Shown here piece after piece: positions 7,324-17,400 of a stretch of 64,000 bases of DNA. The position numbers and the translations under genes were made by a program. This stretch comes from Paenisporosarcina sp. FSL H8-0542 (GTDB taxonomy: Bacteria > Bacillota > Bacilli > Bacillales_A > Planococcaceae). Position 1 is the first letter of the stretch, and the number at the start of each line of letters is the position of its first letter. Below the pieces are notes generated by a model. It was not told where the DNA came from, did no database searches, and was given only the letters and a program-made list of their open reading frames with translations. The DNA lies in the NCBI RefSeq assembly GCF_038632915.1, contig NZ_CP152050.1, positions 3,471,501-3,535,500 of the forward strand, given 5' to 3'.

Positions 7324-10300
7324 CTAATTCTTTACAGTTTCTGTTTCAAGGACGCTAATCTCCGCGGCCGCTGCCCAGCCGTTAACACCCGCCGTTGCTT
7401 CGAGCTTGACATATGATGCATCTGTCGGATCAAAAGTTGCTACTTTCTCCGCATTGTCGTTTGCCCAAGTTCCGCTTGCAACTTTAGTAAAGGTCACTCC
7501 ATCTGTACTTACATAAACGTTATATCCTGTAATATTTCCGTTGCTGCCTGATGGCCTTGGTAAATACGCGACCTTATCGATTGGGTAAGTTCCTCCAAGA
7601 TTTAAGGTGATCGATTGAGGGAGAACATCAGATTTATCCCACTTTGTATGCCAAAAAGTTTGTGAATTTCCGTCAATCGCCATGGATGCTGAATTATTTT
7701 CACCAATCGTTTCCTGACTTGTCGCCGTTGCCGTCATTTGAGACTGAGTGATCTTATTAACCGTTACTTTAGTGCTTGTTGTCAAAGGGACGTTATTGGG
7801 ATTTTTCACCCCAGTTGGCAAAGTTACAGTTCCATTGACAGCGAAGGTTTGTGCAGTCTTTACAGTGGGATCATAGTTTGAAGCATCTACATTCCATGTC
7901 ACATTGGCTTCTCCCCTGCCTGCATCAGTATCCAAGGATACTGTCTTTGGCAATCCAAGGGCGTCCGCTGTCTTCGCCGTTCCGATTGTCAACCCTGTTA
8001 TGTCAGCAGGCGCAGTGATGCTGTTTAAATTAACACTTTGAGCCTCAATGTCAATGTCCTGCGACGAACGGTTATACATGGAATCGTCGGCAAATACCCT
8101 GAGTATATATGGAGTAGTCGGCGACAAATCTGTAAACTTATACTGTCTGTATTCATCGAATGGTTTGTCTAGCGGCAGTGAAAGGCTGTTAAACGATTTG
8201 TCCACTTTCCCGGTGAGCTTGTTGATAAGCTGAATATTGTATTCCAAAACGCGCACATTGTCATTTGCTTGCTTTATTGTAAAAGCAAGTTCGTTGTTTT
8301 TGTAGGAATCGACCGTAATACCCTCTTCAAACTGCGGAGCTATGAGTTCTCTTATATCGCTCCTGCTATAGGTAAAGGCATCTTTGCCTTCACCAACGAC
8401 TTTTACAGAAGGTATGCCTACATATTCATCTGTACTCAAATTATACTGTTTGATGATAATTTTTGAACCGTAAACCTCTATGAAATTCGCGATGCGAGGT
8501 GTGGTATGGTATTTGATATACGAGCCTTCTATATATCCTCCGTACGGACCGTTATCAATATAACTGGAATATGAACTCGCACCGCTGTCGAGATACGTAG
8601 CCGCACCTTGATAGTGAGAACGTTCGTCGGTCGGGTCGTATTGCGTATGACCTGACATATATACCACCTGTGAAAAATTATTGTCGGCAATATATTTACC
8701 TACATTATTACTTGCCGCGCTGCTCCATGCCGATCCCCACGCGGTTCCGCTTATAGGGTAGTGAGAAGATACAAATATGGGTTTGGTTGGATCGTAATCC
8801 TCTTCTTTTCTAATTTGGTCGAGGAAATTGGTGGCTTTTCCCACCGTTTTTTCGTTGTTATAATTTCCGTCAAAACCCACAAAATTATATCCTTTTACCT
8901 TTACCCTATAAGAATCGTTAAAGAAATTGTTATCGTATGAATTCGTTGACTCGTTCCACGCGCCCGCCGAACCGACAGGAATAAATTGTTCGGCTCCGCC
9001 CATATCATGGTTGCCTCTTACCATATAAAACTTCGTATTTTTTAACAAACCCTCATTTGTAAGTTTAGTATGTATGTCTGTCAGATTTTTCATCCATACA
9101 TATTCATTGGCATTGTTACCGCCGGTAACGTCGCCAGGAATAAAAAGTACGTCGGCCTGTGGGAATAGTCTCAGTTCTGTTCTGTAATCTTTTTCAATGC
9201 GCGCGTGTGTTGCGGGATTACCACTGATTTCCGGGTCGCTGTCCACAATCATATTTAAACCGGCGGGAGTTAATGTTTTATTGCTTTTTTGATAGATGAA
9301 TAGGGCGTTGTTTAGTTCACGTTCGTAATAATTGATGGTTTCCTGTGTATATAATTTTACTTTTTGCGTTCTTGCAACCGAAGTTGCAGTATTCAAAACC
9401 TTTTTCAAATGATCAAAATCGGTTTCGCTGAAGCCTTTGCCAAGTCCGTCTGCTATTAGTGTATTTGCTTCTGATATTGTGTCGTTAAGTGCGTTCATAT
9501 CTACTTTATTTACAGCGTAACTATTATAATTAGCTTGGACTACATCACTGCTAAATGCACCTTTCCAAACATTCAGATCAGCTATATCGAATGAATTACC
9601 GCCATGTTTGCCCAATCCGTCGCTACCTATATTTAATGGGTTCGATGTATCTAAAGATCCGATTCCCAGCGAAGTTTCAGTCATTTTGTAACCATCAATA
9701 TACAACGATCCGAGCATTTTATCTCTGTCTACAACAAATGTCACGTAACGCCAATCGGAAGCATTAAACGTGTCGCGCCCAAATTTTACTGATGTGGTCG
9801 GGAATCCTAAATTCATATTGACCGAATTGGCTGATGTATAAATCGCCCAGCCTTCATTAGAGCTCTTAGTAAAATCCTTGTTTGATAATATTACCTGATT
9901 ATTGTTAGTGTCACCCTTATACCAGAAGGATGTGGTATAACTGTCATTACCAAAATTCAAGCTATGCTTTGTACCGACATAATTGCCGTCTCCACTTTCT
10001 AAGTGCAGAGCTTTGGTCCCGGGTAATACACCGTCTACATAACTATAATTTCCTTTCCCTTCCAAGTTCTCTTGATTTGCATCGTCCTTTAAATTATTAT
10101 CGAATTTCATCGATGCAATAAGGGGATTGGCATTTAATACTGCGTTCGTGGGCAATGAAGTTTTTCTGTCACTATTTGATGGTAAACCAACTACAACACG
10201 CAATTTTTTACCAATATCATTTAACGTTACGGTGTAGCTTTTGGATGTACCACCCGATTTTACATTAATATATTTATCGCTTATACGTGAATCCTGTACT

Positions 10301-10488
10301 TGCCATTGAAATGTTAGATTTTTGCCCTTTGAACCTTTACCCTTGATCACACTGGCGGTAATCGTTTGACCGTAAATCGGCTGCATATTGTCGATTTTGA
10401 CGATTTTGTCGCCCGATGCGCCTGCGGTGGTCGTTAACATAACGAATATCATCGTTAATACGAGGGTAATGGATAAAATTCTTTTCAT
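7324..10488 (-). CDS. Secreted modular metallophosphoesterase (LamG-like, calcineurin-like, Ig-like and discoidin domains)
   Basis: The start at 10488 (MKRILSITLV) has GGAGG 8 bases upstream and opens a signal peptide; 1054 residues. Order of parts: signal peptide 1-25; a small beta domain about 30-110; a LamG/concanavalin-like domain about 120-315; a helical linker about 330-400; a calcineurin-like phosphoesterase about 410-630 with D-x-D near 416, GDV at 452-454, GNHD at 492-495, SSHYP (His 576) and SGHTQ (His 614); a fibronectin III-like domain; a bacterial Ig-like domain; and a C-terminal F5/8 type C domain. It should hydrolyse phosphate esters outside the cell, perhaps bound to glycans. 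The domain style is typical of clostridial and Paenibacillus secreted enzymes and suggests transfer. Substrate unknown. Confidence 0.85.
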   Translation of the reverse strand: MKRILSITLVLTMIFVMLTTTAGASGDKIVKIDNMQPIYGQTITASVIKGKGSKGKNLTFQWQVQDSRISDKYINVKSGGTSKSYTVTLNDIGKKLRVVVGLPSNSDRKTSLPTNAVLNANPLIASMKFDNNLKDDANQENLEGKGNYSYVDGVLPGTKALHLESGDGNYVGTKHSLNFGNDSYTTSFWYKGDTNNNQVILSNKDFTKSSNEGWAIYTSANSVNMNLGFPTTSVKFGRDTFNASDWRYVTFVVDRDKMLGSLYIDGYKMTETSLGIGSLDTSNPLNIGSDGLGKHGGNSFDIADLNVWKGAFSSDVVQANYNSYAVNKVDMNALNDTISEANTLIADGLGKGFSETDFDHLKKVLNTATSVARTQKVKLYTQETINYYERELNNALFIYQKSNKTLTPAGLNMIVDSDPEISGNPATHARIEKDYRTELRLFPQADVLFIPGDVTGGNNANEYVWMKNLTDIHTKLTNEGLLKNTKFYMVRGNHDMGGAEQFIPVGSAGAWNESTNSYDNNFFNDSYRVKVKGYNFVGFDGNYNNEKTVGKATNFLDQIRKEEDYDPTKPIFVSSHYPISGTAWGSAWSSAASNNVGKYIADNNFSQVVYMSGHTQYDPTDERSHYQGAATYLDSGASSYSSYIDNGPYGGYIEGSYIKYHTTPRIANFIEVYGSKIIIKQYNLSTDEYVGIPSVKVVGEGKDAFTYSRSDIRELIAPQFEEGITVDSYKNNELAFTIKQANDNVRVLEYNIQLINKLTGKVDKSFNSLSLPLDKPFDEYRQYKFTDLSPTTPYILRVFADDSMYNRSSQDIDIEAQSVNLNSITAPADITGLTIGTAKTADALGLPKTVSLDTDAGRGEANVTWNVDASNYDPTVKTAQTFAVNGTVTLPTGVKNPNNVPLTTSTKVTVNKITQSQMTATATSQETIGENNSASMAIDGNSQTFWHTKWDKSDVLPQSITLNLGGTYPIDKVAYLPRPSGSNGNITGYNVYVSTDGVTFTKVASGTWANDNAEKVATFDPTDASYVKLEATAGVNGWAAAAEISVLETETVKN

Positions 10489-10572
10489 TACAGAAAACCT
10501 CCATATTTTAAGTATTTTAAGAGTCTGTTCAAAAATCTTGAAAAATTGAGTAAAAAACAAAACCGTAGCGAA

Positions 10573-10705
10573 ACTTTGATGCGGAACTCATTGATTATAT
10601 CGAACATGTCGACGACTCCATTGTGATGGAGAAGGTCGCCCCTCTTTACAAGGATGGTGGGCATCCTCCAATCGATCAGGATGAGAGGAGATTTTTCGTC
10701 ACGGA
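10573..10705 (+). pseudogene. Possible transposase N-terminal fragment
   Basis: One frame reads FDAELIDYIEHVDDSIVMEK followed by VAPLYKDGGHPPIDQDERRF. The string LY-x-D-G-x-P-x-I-D resembles the N-terminal DUF772-type region of IS5/IS1182 transposases (Y..GRPSIDP). No start, no catalytic domain and no continuation are seen. The rest of 10706-11295 holds AT-rich DNA and one hairpin but no convincing gene. Confidence 0.35.
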
Positions 10706-11096
10706 AATCCCCCTTTCGTTTCCAATATTGGAACCTTGATTCTCTCCTTCTACTATTCTCATTAAACTGAAACGGTGCTTTAATCCTGGCACGCCGATAT
10801 TTTGAAGTTCACCTCCCAGAATAGGGGGAATACATAGACGCCACCTCAAAACAGCATAAAATAATGCACTCACACAAATTACCTATGTATAAAAAAATAA
10901 TACACAATCAATATTGATTTTCTGTAAATATCTTGTAAATTATTATTGTTTTTATGAAAAATTAGACAAAAACACATAAATAGCTGCTGGTGGATTTTAT
11001 TTTCCTGGCTGCAAAAAATAAAAGATTTACTTAGCTACTTGATTGAGGAGAGAAGCTGAATTGAGATAAACTGAGTTTAAAAAACTCATAAAAAAA

Positions 11097-11124
11097 AGGA
11101 AAGTAGACGGCTACTTTTCCTTCA
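11097..11124. terminator. Bidirectional hairpin
   Basis: AAGGAAAGTAG pairs with CTACTTTTCCTT around ACGG (one bulge), with an A-run on the left side. The gene it served is no longer recognisable. Confidence 0.6.
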
Positions 11125-11311
11125 AATTAATCTTATTCACAATTTCAATACCTTCTTTTTTATATTTCTTCAGTTTGACCCCTTCGTCCGAATTAGAAGA
11201 GGAAATGAAAAAAGTCCTCTCCATTAAAGGAGCCTGTTCCAATTTATCTCTGACTTAAAAGTCATTTGAAACATATCTTATTAGAAAAGCATGTTCGAAA
11301 GGTGACAAGAT

Positions 11312-11734
11312 TTGGAGAGTCAATTAAATTCATTTATTTACGGATTGCAACCTAGAACCCCCAAACAAGCTGCGGAATTATGGATATTGGGTGTAGAAAA
11401 TCGAAGTGGTGCTGTTCAATATGCTGTGCTATCACCATCTCTTCAAAAACTTACACAGAAACAGTTCGAAGAAAAAGGTTGGGTGACTGGACAATCAAGT
11501 CCGTGGGTTGCTAACGTTCATTTTGTAAAAGTAAATAAAATAAGTGATACAAAGTTACAATATACAATTTCATATGATTTACTAACTTCATATGAAAATT
11601 TCGGCAGAGGACATAAGGTTATTACTGTAGAAATGAATCCAGAGCCCTATAGAACAAACTGGTTTATTACTAAAATAATTACAACTTATTTTCAAAATGA
11701 AGGGGTTACTCCCGCCGAAACGGTAAGTAAATAA
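11312..11734 (+). CDS. Hypothetical soluble protein, 140 residues, possibly a truncated C-terminal domain
   Basis: The start is a TTG at 11312 with AAAGGTG 7 bases upstream. The sequence contains AELWILGVENRSGAVQYAVL and GWVTGQSSPWV, which resemble a small alpha/beta domain found at the C-termini of Bacillus membrane-anchored regulatory proteins and lipoproteins (recalled, not searched). There is no signal peptide or anchor here, so this may be the surviving C-terminal part of a longer ancestor. Family A repeat copy 3 and palindrome R5 follow its stop codon. Confidence 0.5.
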   Translation: MESQLNSFIYGLQPRTPKQAAELWILGVENRSGAVQYAVLSPSLQKLTQKQFEEKGWVTGQSSPWVANVHFVKVNKISDTKLQYTISYDLLTSYENFGRGHKVITVEMNPEPYRTNWFITKIITTYFQNEGVTPAETVSK

Positions 11735-11779
11735 AGGTAAATTACAAGTATATTATTCGTTAAACCTATTGTATAGGAC

Positions 11780-11820
11780 ATACACAGTATGCTGACATAA
11801 CACCCCGATTAGGAAGTATT
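11780..11820. repeat. Dispersed repeat family A, copy 3
   Basis: Contains GCTGACATAACACCCCGAT and AGGAAGTATT, aligning to the copies at 3546 and 3908. It is followed within 10 bases by palindrome R5. Confidence 0.6.
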
Positions 11821-11826
11821 CCTTTT

Positions 11827-11854
11827 CTTCAACTAAAGCACCCGTTAGTTCAAC
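11827..11854. repeat. Dispersed palindrome, copy R5 (variant core)
   Basis: TTCAACTAA and TTAGTTCAA arms with core AGCACCCG in place of CTGCCCCG. It lies between two convergent genes. Confidence 0.7.
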
Positions 11855-11894
11855 AACTTCTATATAGCCTAAATAATGGATACGTTATTCATCA

Positions 11895-12116
11895 TCAGAA
11901 AAGATTTACTTTAGTAAATAGGTTATAAAATGAAGATAAAAGGGCTAAGACCCCAACTATTTTACTGAAGTTTTTTTGCTTACTTTCTTTGTCCAATATA
12001 AAGAAAATACCTGTACAAAAGAATCCAATAAAAAACCCGATTTCATATTGTAAAAAGGCTAAAACAAACCCTAAAAGACCAATAGTTTGAAGTATTATTG
12101 GGAAGTTTTTTTTCAT
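11895..12116 (-). CDS. Small two-pass membrane protein
   Basis: The ATG at 12116 (MKKNFPIILQTIG) has AAGGAG 5 bases upstream; a GTG two codons earlier is less likely. The 73-residue product has three short hydrophobic stretches (about 5-22, 24-40 and 53-66) with a basic loop KESKQKN in between. No family recognised. It lies between palindrome copies R5 and R6. Confidence 0.5.
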   Translation of the reverse strand: MKKNFPIILQTIGLLGFVLAFLQYEIGFFIGFFCTGIFFILDKESKQKNFSKIVGVLALLSSFYNLFTKVNLF

Positions 12117-12166
12117 AACCACTCCTTATTTTTATTTCTTTTTTGAAATTTCAACAATTGAATCGT

Positions 12167-12200
12167 TCTTCAACTAACCTGCCCCGTAGTTAAATAAGAA
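12167..12200. repeat. Dispersed palindrome, copy R6
   Basis: CTAACCTGCCCCGTAGTTAA with one base missing in the right arm. A second hairpin (GAGCTGCCTAAGCAACTC) follows. Confidence 0.75.
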
Positions 12201-12227
12201 AAAAGAGCTGCCTAAGCAACTCCACGA

Positions 12228-12260
12228 TCTTTAACTAAAGCACCCGTTAGTAGAATAAGA
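12228..12260. repeat. Dispersed palindrome, copy R7 (variant core)
   Basis: AACTAAAGCACCCGTTAGT, the same variant core as copy R5, only about 60 bases from copy R6. Confidence 0.7.
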
Positions 12261-12375
12261 AAAAAACTTCTCACTGAATCAATGCCTTGTATAAATTTGT
12301 CATTTTTATATATAACCTTAATAAAGTAACAAAAGAGGCCACATTAATAGGGTAGCCCTTTGTTTTAATTAAGGA

Positions 12376-13191
12376 TTAGAAACATTGCAATGTAAATTGA
12401 ACTTTATCGAATTGCTTATTAGCTAGTGAGGTCTTATCTATACAGAAATAAATGATGCCTGAATCGCCCCACAGCAATTTTAAATCTTCTTCATCTGAAT
12501 CAATCTGTAGGAGAAGAACAGCTTCTTCTGGTTTTAAATCAAATTCATCAAAAACATCATTTTGAATGCTAAATGGATACCCTAACATATAATGAGCCGG
12601 TTCGTAGTTACCTTTCTCATCACTTGGCTGGATAAGTTCGTGCCTCATTTCAGAGTAGTTTTCTTCATCCTCATCACTAAACTCCATATCTTCTGGATAC
12701 TCCGGTAATGTCAGCTTGTTTGTGAATGTAACTTTAAAAACAGGTAAAGGGAAGTAGTCTTCTGTCTCTTCCGGGTATTCTGTCCTTTTTAACTCTTTTT
12801 CGTCTCCCTCAAAGTATAAAACCTTAAAACAACCCTCGTCTTCTTCAAAACCCCAGGGCTGTTCTACTACATCATAAAATATATAAAGGATCTCACTAAT
12901 CGGAAGATTATTTTCCGCGTTATATGGCTTTATTTCCTTTAAGTTAAATTGCCCTAAAAAAGAGAGCGAGCGATTGTTGTAGCTTGGAAACTCCCAATCT
13001 TCCGGCAAATCTGGTAGACCACCAATTTTAGAGGAACCTAACGGAATTTGCTCTTCCTTCACTTTATTTTCATCACAAATACATTTTTTTAATTCTTCCT
13101 TGTTATTTAGATTCTCTATGTGGAGACAACTGTGTACGTATCCTCTTAACGCGCTTAGCTTTAAATTAGGATTTTGGAATGATTTACACAT
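12376..13191 (-). CDS. DUF1963 (YwqG-like) protein fused behind a TPR fragment
   Basis: Residues from about 50 on match the DUF1963/YwqG family: SSKIGGLPDLPEDWEFP, LSFLGQFNL, a Tyr-Met-Leu-Gly-Tyr-Pro segment and LLLQIDSDEEDLKLLWGDSG near the end. The first ~45 residues (FQNPNLKLSALRGYVHSCLH and following) are not YwqG-like; they continue the tetratricopeptide repeat of the upstream regulator in the same reading frame, across a TAA at 13249-13251. No ribosome binding site precedes the ATG at 13191. The protein may therefore be made poorly or not at all. The YwqG family has no settled function. Confidence 0.6.
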   Translation of the reverse strand: MCKSFQNPNLKLSALRGYVHSCLHIENLNNKEELKKCICDENKVKEEQIPLGSSKIGGLPDLPEDWEFPSYNNRSLSFLGQFNLKEIKPYNAENNLPISEILYIFYDVVEQPWGFEEDEGCFKVLYFEGDEKELKRTEYPEETEDYFPLPVFKVTFTNKLTLPEYPEDMEFSDEDEENYSEMRHELIQPSDEKGNYEPAHYMLGYPFSIQNDVFDEFDLKPEEAVLLLQIDSDEEDLKLLWGDSGIIYFCIDKTSLANKQFDKVQFTLQCF

Positions 13192-13248
13192 TTCAAGTAC
13201 TTTTTTATATACGTCAACTGCTTCTTTGTAATATTCCTTTGAAAAGTA

Positions 13249-14058
13249 TTAAACTCCCAAATTGTGCCATACGTTGATTTCCTTTGCCTCTTCTTGATAA
13301 GTTCGGCAGCTTTTGATTAACGACTGATATTGCTGAACTGTATCTTCGAAATGATCAAGGTCGTTAGATGCCATTTGCGCTAACATTAGCATTTCTGAAT
13401 CCAGGATTCTTTTGAAATTATTCGTTTTTCGAAAATAAGTTAAGGCAAGATTTCCATAATAGTAGGACTTTACTTTAGCATTTGTGTAATGAGAAGCAGA
13501 CGCAAGATGAAAATAAAATTCATGGTTATTGTACTCCATCGGGTTAATATTCTTCAGATGATGAATTGCTTCTTTACTTTTATTTAAAGTAAGGTAATAG
13601 ATTCCCAATGTATGTTCCAACAAATTTTTTTCATAACGATCCAACTCATTCCAATGAGCTTGACAGCTCTTTAAAATGTCTTTTCCTTTTTCCACATCCC
13701 CTTTTATTAAGAAATAGCGTGCTACTAGGATACGATAAAAATGATGTGCTTCTGATATATGGACAAAAGTGTTGTCTTCGATTTCTTGTTTGAGAAGTTC
13801 TATATCTGCCATCTGTTGTTTGACCATTACTTCAAGCCATTCATTCAGCTTCTTTTTCAATCTATCATATTGTTCTAATTCTTTTTGTAAATCGATGTTA
13901 AGTCGCTCACAAATAAGATTGATAATTTCTTTTGAACATTGGGTTAGTCCACGTTCAATTTTACTTACATGAGTGACAGAACAAATCCCTTTTCCCAGTT
14001 GTGCTTGAGTCAAACCAGCTCGTTCACGATACAGTTTAATAATTAATCCTTCATCCAT
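13249..14058 (-). CDS. XRE-type HTH regulator with TPR domain, interrupted by a stop codon
   Basis: Residues 1-60 form an XRE helix-turn-helix (YRERAGLTQAQLGKGICSVT, then HVSKIERG). The rest is a run of TPR-like helices, as in RNPP-type peptide-responsive regulators (PlcR, NprR, Rap families), which are normally about 300-420 residues. Here the frame stops at 269 residues within a TPR (NVWHNLGV, stop, YFSKEYYKEAVDVYKKVLEM), and the reading frame continues without shift into the next gene. A nonsense mutation in a longer TPR-DUF1963 protein explains this. No linked peptide pheromone gene was seen. Confidence 0.7.
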   Translation of the reverse strand: MDEGLIIKLYRERAGLTQAQLGKGICSVTHVSKIERGLTQCSKEIINLICERLNIDLQKELEQYDRLKKKLNEWLEVMVKQQMADIELLKQEIEDNTFVHISEAHHFYRILVARYFLIKGDVEKGKDILKSCQAHWNELDRYEKNLLEHTLGIYYLTLNKSKEAIHHLKNINPMEYNNHEFYFHLASASHYTNAKVKSYYYGNLALTYFRKTNNFKRILDSEMLMLAQMASNDLDHFEDTVQQYQSLIKSCRTYQEEAKEINVWHNLGV

Positions 14059-14477
14059 GTACCATCAACTCCTTTATTCTTATTTACATGTAACATTTTT
14101 AGAAGAAATGGATATATCAGATGTCAGTTTTTCACATAAGGACTAGAAAGCTAGGAGGAACAATACTTTAATCCGACTAGCCCATTTGGAAAACTAGTAT
14201 TTGGGATAATTAATATGAAGAAAATGCTCTATCAATATATTATTTGTAAGAAGAAGTAAGTTTTAGAGGCGCTTTTATCTAGTGAAAATAATTATTTTAC
14301 ATAATTTAATTAAAATTTCATAAGTAAATCCCTATTTATTCCTAACTAATTACCCTCATTTACTTCCTATTAGGCGAATAATACAATTATATTGAAATAT
14401 TCTTAATTTTAAAACTATTAAAAAATTGAGAAGTAAGTATTTTTTGTTTCATTAAAAAAAAGGGGGAAGGGTAAAAA

Positions 14478-17400
14478 ATGAGAAGAAAATTTCCGTACAA
14501 GGTATTTGCAACGACGACTTTGGCTGCGATGTTGTTAACGACAACAGTGTTTGCGGAAGGGCCACAGAATAATTCGGTTTCCTCTCCAAATATAGAGGAG
14601 ATTGCGAAGCAAGGATTGCAAATTTTCCAAGATGAACAAAACCAAGCTGCTATAGAAGCAGCTGATAGGCTTGGATACAAGAATTTGAAAAAAGACGGCT
14701 TAGCTAAACCGTATAAGCCGGATGAAAAGGTGCGCTTGATTGTGGAGGTAGAGCAGCCAATAATATTGGAAAAATCTGTCCAAAACAAAAAGACGAAGTA
14801 TAAACAAAAACAAGATCAAGTAATTGCACAAATTTCTAAGGAAAATTCAGCTTCTAAAGTAAATCATCGATTCTATGAAAGCTTTAACGGCTTTAGTATG
14901 GAAACGGAGTTTAGTAATGTAAAAGAAATTCAGGCAACTCCAGGTGTTATAAACGTGCATATCGCAAGGACGTTCCAACCATCTATGGGGGCAAGCAAAG
15001 AATTGGTACAAGCACAAAAGGTATGGGAACAATACGGATATGAAGGAGAAGGATTGCTTGTTGCGATTGTCGACTCCGGACTAGACTATACTCATAAAGA
15101 TATGACGTTGACAAAAAAAGGAAAGGAAAAAGAGAAGTGGACGCAAGAGAACATTCAAGGGGAACTCGCAGAAACAGCAGTAAACGAAGTATGGTACAGC
15201 GACAAAGTTCCGACAGGTTATGACTGGGCTGATAAAGATACAGACGTAATTCCACGCGGTCAATATGGAAGTTCACATGGTATGCATGTTGCAGGAACTG
15301 TAGGAGCTAATGGTGATGAAGCAAACGATGGAGTACAAGGGGTTGCACCAGGTGTGCAGTTGTTGGCAGAAAAAGTTTTCTCCGATAATGGGGGTGGAGC
15401 TTATGAAGATGATATCATCGCAGGTATCGAGCACGCGGTAACATTAAGCGCCGATGTTATCAACATGAGCTTAGGTTCTGACGCGGGATTTGTTGGCGAA
15501 GAGAACGACCCAATTCAAAAAGCAATTCGTCAAGCAACTGAACAAGGCACGCTAGTTGTTGTAGCAGGTGGTAACGCTGCTTACAGCACAAAAAATAATC
15601 TCTTGCCTTCTTCCGAAAAACCATATGCTGAGAATCCGGATATTGGAACAGTTGGAGAACCAGGAGTAAGCCCCTATGCGTTATCTGTTGCTTCCTATGA
15701 AAACACAAAAATGCATAAAACCACGCTTGCAGAAGAAAACGGTTTACAGCTTCCGTACCAAGACCAAACGCAATTTAATTTTAAACTCTCCAGAGTACTA
15801 ACACCTACTGAGAGCTATGAAATGGTGTATGTAGGGGAAGGAAGAAAGGCAGACTTCGCTGGAAAAGACGTCGCAGGCAAAATAGTAGTTGCGAAACCGC
15901 AAGTACCCTATGCATTTTATTCTTATATTCAAGTGGAAGCAAAGAAGAATGGTGCGAAAGCAGTTATTCTAGTACCGCCAACCACAATGGCAGATTTCCC
16001 ATATCTAAATTTCAGCTATCTATCTACTCCAGCTGCTACAACAAGTAAGGTTGCAGGAGATGCGTTAATCACAAAGCTTACAAGTGGTCAAATTGTTAAG
16101 ATGAATATGACAAAGGGTATTTGGCTTGATAATCCTGATAATAATACCATTTCCGACTTTTCATCTGTCGGAACTCCGCATACGTTAGACTTTAAACCAG
16201 AGCTTTCAGCACCGGGTGGCAACATTTATTCAACTGTTGCGGGCAATGAATATGAGGTTATGAGTGGAACATCCATGGCAACTCCTCATGTTGCAGGTGG
16301 TTCGGCATTGTTAATGCAAGCATTATATGAAAAAGGATTATCTCATTCAAAGAATACAGCACTAACGGCAAAAATCGCATTGATGAATACAGCGCAGGTA
16401 GTACAAGATCCGCGCACAAATAATGAAGTACCGTACTCACCGCGTGTACAAGGATCCGGCTTAATGAAAATTCAAAATGCAATTAAAACACCTGTTATTG
16501 TGACAAGCAAGGATACTCCGTTAGAGCAAGCCGGAGCTGTAGCGTTAAAAGAGATTAATAAAAAAGGGACGAACTTCAAGTTGAATGTGGAAGCCTTAAA
16601 AAATGTAGATGTAAAAGATTTAGAATACATGATCTTTGTAGATGTTTTGACGGATGGAAAAGAAACAAAAGAATTTGACTTAGACGAAGACGGGAAATTG
16701 GATTCTAAAGAATATTTAACTTTAACAAGCAAGCATGTAAAAGGTGCTATTTCATCTATAAATGGCGAGAAAGTGACACATACACAAGGTGCGAAATTGA
16801 AGATTAAACCGGGTCAAGAAAAGAACCTAGACGTAAAACTTGTATTACCTGAAAGCTTGGAGGAAGGGACGTTTGTTGAAGGATTTGTTCGCCTAGTGCC
16901 CACAGGCAAAAACAGCAAGGCGGCAGTTCCGTTAACCGTTCCGTATATGGGCTACTATGGAGATTGGGATCAGCCGCAGAACATTGATCCTGTTGCATGG
17001 GATAAAGATGCATTCTTAGGATATACCGTGCTTTGGAACGATGAAGGAGCACAATTCCCGTTGGGATATGACCCGTATACGGGAACCTTTAATATGGACC
17101 GAATTGTCATTTCTCCAAACTTTGTCTTGCCAGGTGTATACCCAACATTTACAGCACTTCGCAACTTAAAGAAGACAGAAATGTACGTGGAGAATGATCA
17201 AGGAAAAATGGTTCAAGACCTAGGCGATTTTAGTGAATATACTGGGAAACCGTGGAAGTTCCGTAAAAATGTTATGGCATACGGTGATTATATGAATAGT
17301 GGTTATTTATGGGACGTAAAAGACCAGGCAGGACAAGCAGTCAAGGATGGCACATACAACTTTGTTATTAAAACAACACTAGATTACCCAAATGCGAAGC

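Noticed and set aside
10676-10873. 65-codon minus-strand frame
   Set aside because: No start signal or family resemblance; probably leftover DNA from element decay.
11112-11225. Apparent small gene ending before the hairpin at 11097
   Set aside because: On careful reading the frame is interrupted by a stop near 11160; the two parts are out of frame and have no start signal.
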